Shown: piece after piece, positions 5,138 through 5,353 of the stretch
Numbering within the stretch: position 1 is the first letter of the stretch
Layout: the number at the start of each line of letters is the position of its first letter
From: an uncultured Candidatus Saccharibacteria bacterium
GTDB taxonomy: Bacteria; Patescibacteriota; Saccharimonadia; Saccharimonadales; Saccharimonadaceae
NCBI GenBank assembly: GCA_937990205.1
Contig: CALKRO010000081.1
Location: forward strand, 1-5,353
DNA length: 5,353 nt
Direction of reading: 5' to 3'
Notes under the pieces: model-generated
Databases searched by the model: none
The model's input: only the letters and a program-made list of their open reading frames with translations
Told to the model about the DNA's origin: nothing
Program-made: the position numbers and the translations under genes

Positions 5138-5164
5138 GAGGAGTATTTTATACTCCTCTTTTTT
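5138..5164 (+). terminator. Rho-independent terminator of the DUF1883 gene
   Basis: GAGGAGTAT (5138-5146) pairs perfectly with ATACTCCTC (5150-5158) around a TTT loop, followed by six T (5159-5164). It begins 20 bases after the TAA stop. The minus strand lacks a following T-run, so it does not obviously serve the convergent gene, whose stop codon (5165..5163) overlaps the U-tract. Confidence 0.92.
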
Positions 5165-5353
5165 ATGGTTTCATTTCAAAAATAGAATACATTCCAAATA
5201 GGTATTTAGAGATTTCGTCATCCGCATCGCTTGCGTTTTCTAAGGTTTCAATTTTTCTTGGGATAGCCTCTAAATTATCGAAACCACCCTCGCGATAACA
5301 TTCAAGCTCAGATTCGACACCATGATGTGAATAAGTGTTCACTAATAGGTATT
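5163..5353 (-). CDS. Partial unknown protein, C-terminal 62 residues
   Basis: A minus-strand frame is open from the right edge to a TAA at 5165..5163, giving the last 62 residues of a protein whose start lies outside. It contains YSHHGVESELECYREGGFDN and ends LFGMYSIFEMKP. The other two minus frames are closed by stops (for example near the edge and about 45 bases in), and the composition (acidic, balanced hydrophobics) looks like a real soluble protein. I do not recognise the family; the adjacent histidines followed by several acidic residues may or may not be a metal site. It converges on the DUF1883 gene with its stop inside that gene's terminator U-tract, a tight tail-to-tail layout like the tRNA and phosphoesterase at the other end of the window. 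Confidence 0.65.
   Translation of the reverse strand, partial: YLLVNTYSHHGVESELECYREGGFDNLEAIPRKIETLENASDADDEISKYLFGMYSIFEMKP

Overview
The window looks like a piece of a compact, moderately AT-rich bacterial chromosome. The gene set (a divergent MurJ-type flippase, a small HD phosphohydrolase, an orphan methyltransferase and a YkuE-like metallophosphoesterase), the very short intergenic gaps and the mix of leaderless-looking and Shine-Dalgarno starts fit a Patescibacteria/CPR genome, most likely Candidatus Saccharibacteria (TM7). That assignment rests on protein style and gene organisation, not on a marker gene, so treat it as moderate confidence. No stop codon used here is TGA (TAG, TAA, TAA, TAG, TAA and TAA are), but nothing in the reading frames requires a recoded TGA.

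Left part (1-294): the start of a minus-strand coiled-coil protein leaves the window on the left. Facing away from it is a plus-strand tRNA-Arg(UCU) with an encoded CCA end. Two extended -10 promoters lie back to back between them. The tRNA has its own rho-independent terminator, and that terminator lies inside the 3' end of the convergent metallophosphoesterase gene, whose stop codon falls in the tRNA acceptor/CCA end.

Centre (241-3785, minus strand): a three-gene operon-like run, transcribed right to left: murJ-like lipid II flippase, SAM-dependent methyltransferase with a low-complexity Lys/Thr/Ser tail, and calcineurin-like phosphoesterase. Gaps are 20 and 9 bases. The flippase keeps only part of the charged cavity seen in E. 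coli MurJ. The run suggests cell-envelope work, but the substrates of the methyltransferase and phosphoesterase cannot be read from the sequence.

Right part (3786-5353): a minus-strand HD-domain phosphohydrolase gene ends in a terminator embedded in a set of mutually exclusive hairpins just upstream of the murJ promoter. Divergent from it, a strong plus-strand promoter drives a DUF1883-domain gene with an unusual 5' leader: two consecutive hairpins and a possible 26-codon leader ORF. The gene starts at TTG behind a strong ribosome binding site. A perfect terminator closes it, and the hairpin core of that terminator is nearly the same as the first leader hairpin, so the gene is bracketed by look-alike hairpins. 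A minus-strand unknown gene, cut by the window edge, ends in the U-tract of that terminator. The DUF1883 unit is the part of the window most likely to hold undescribed biology; the rest looks like ordinary core genome with interesting regulatory packing.
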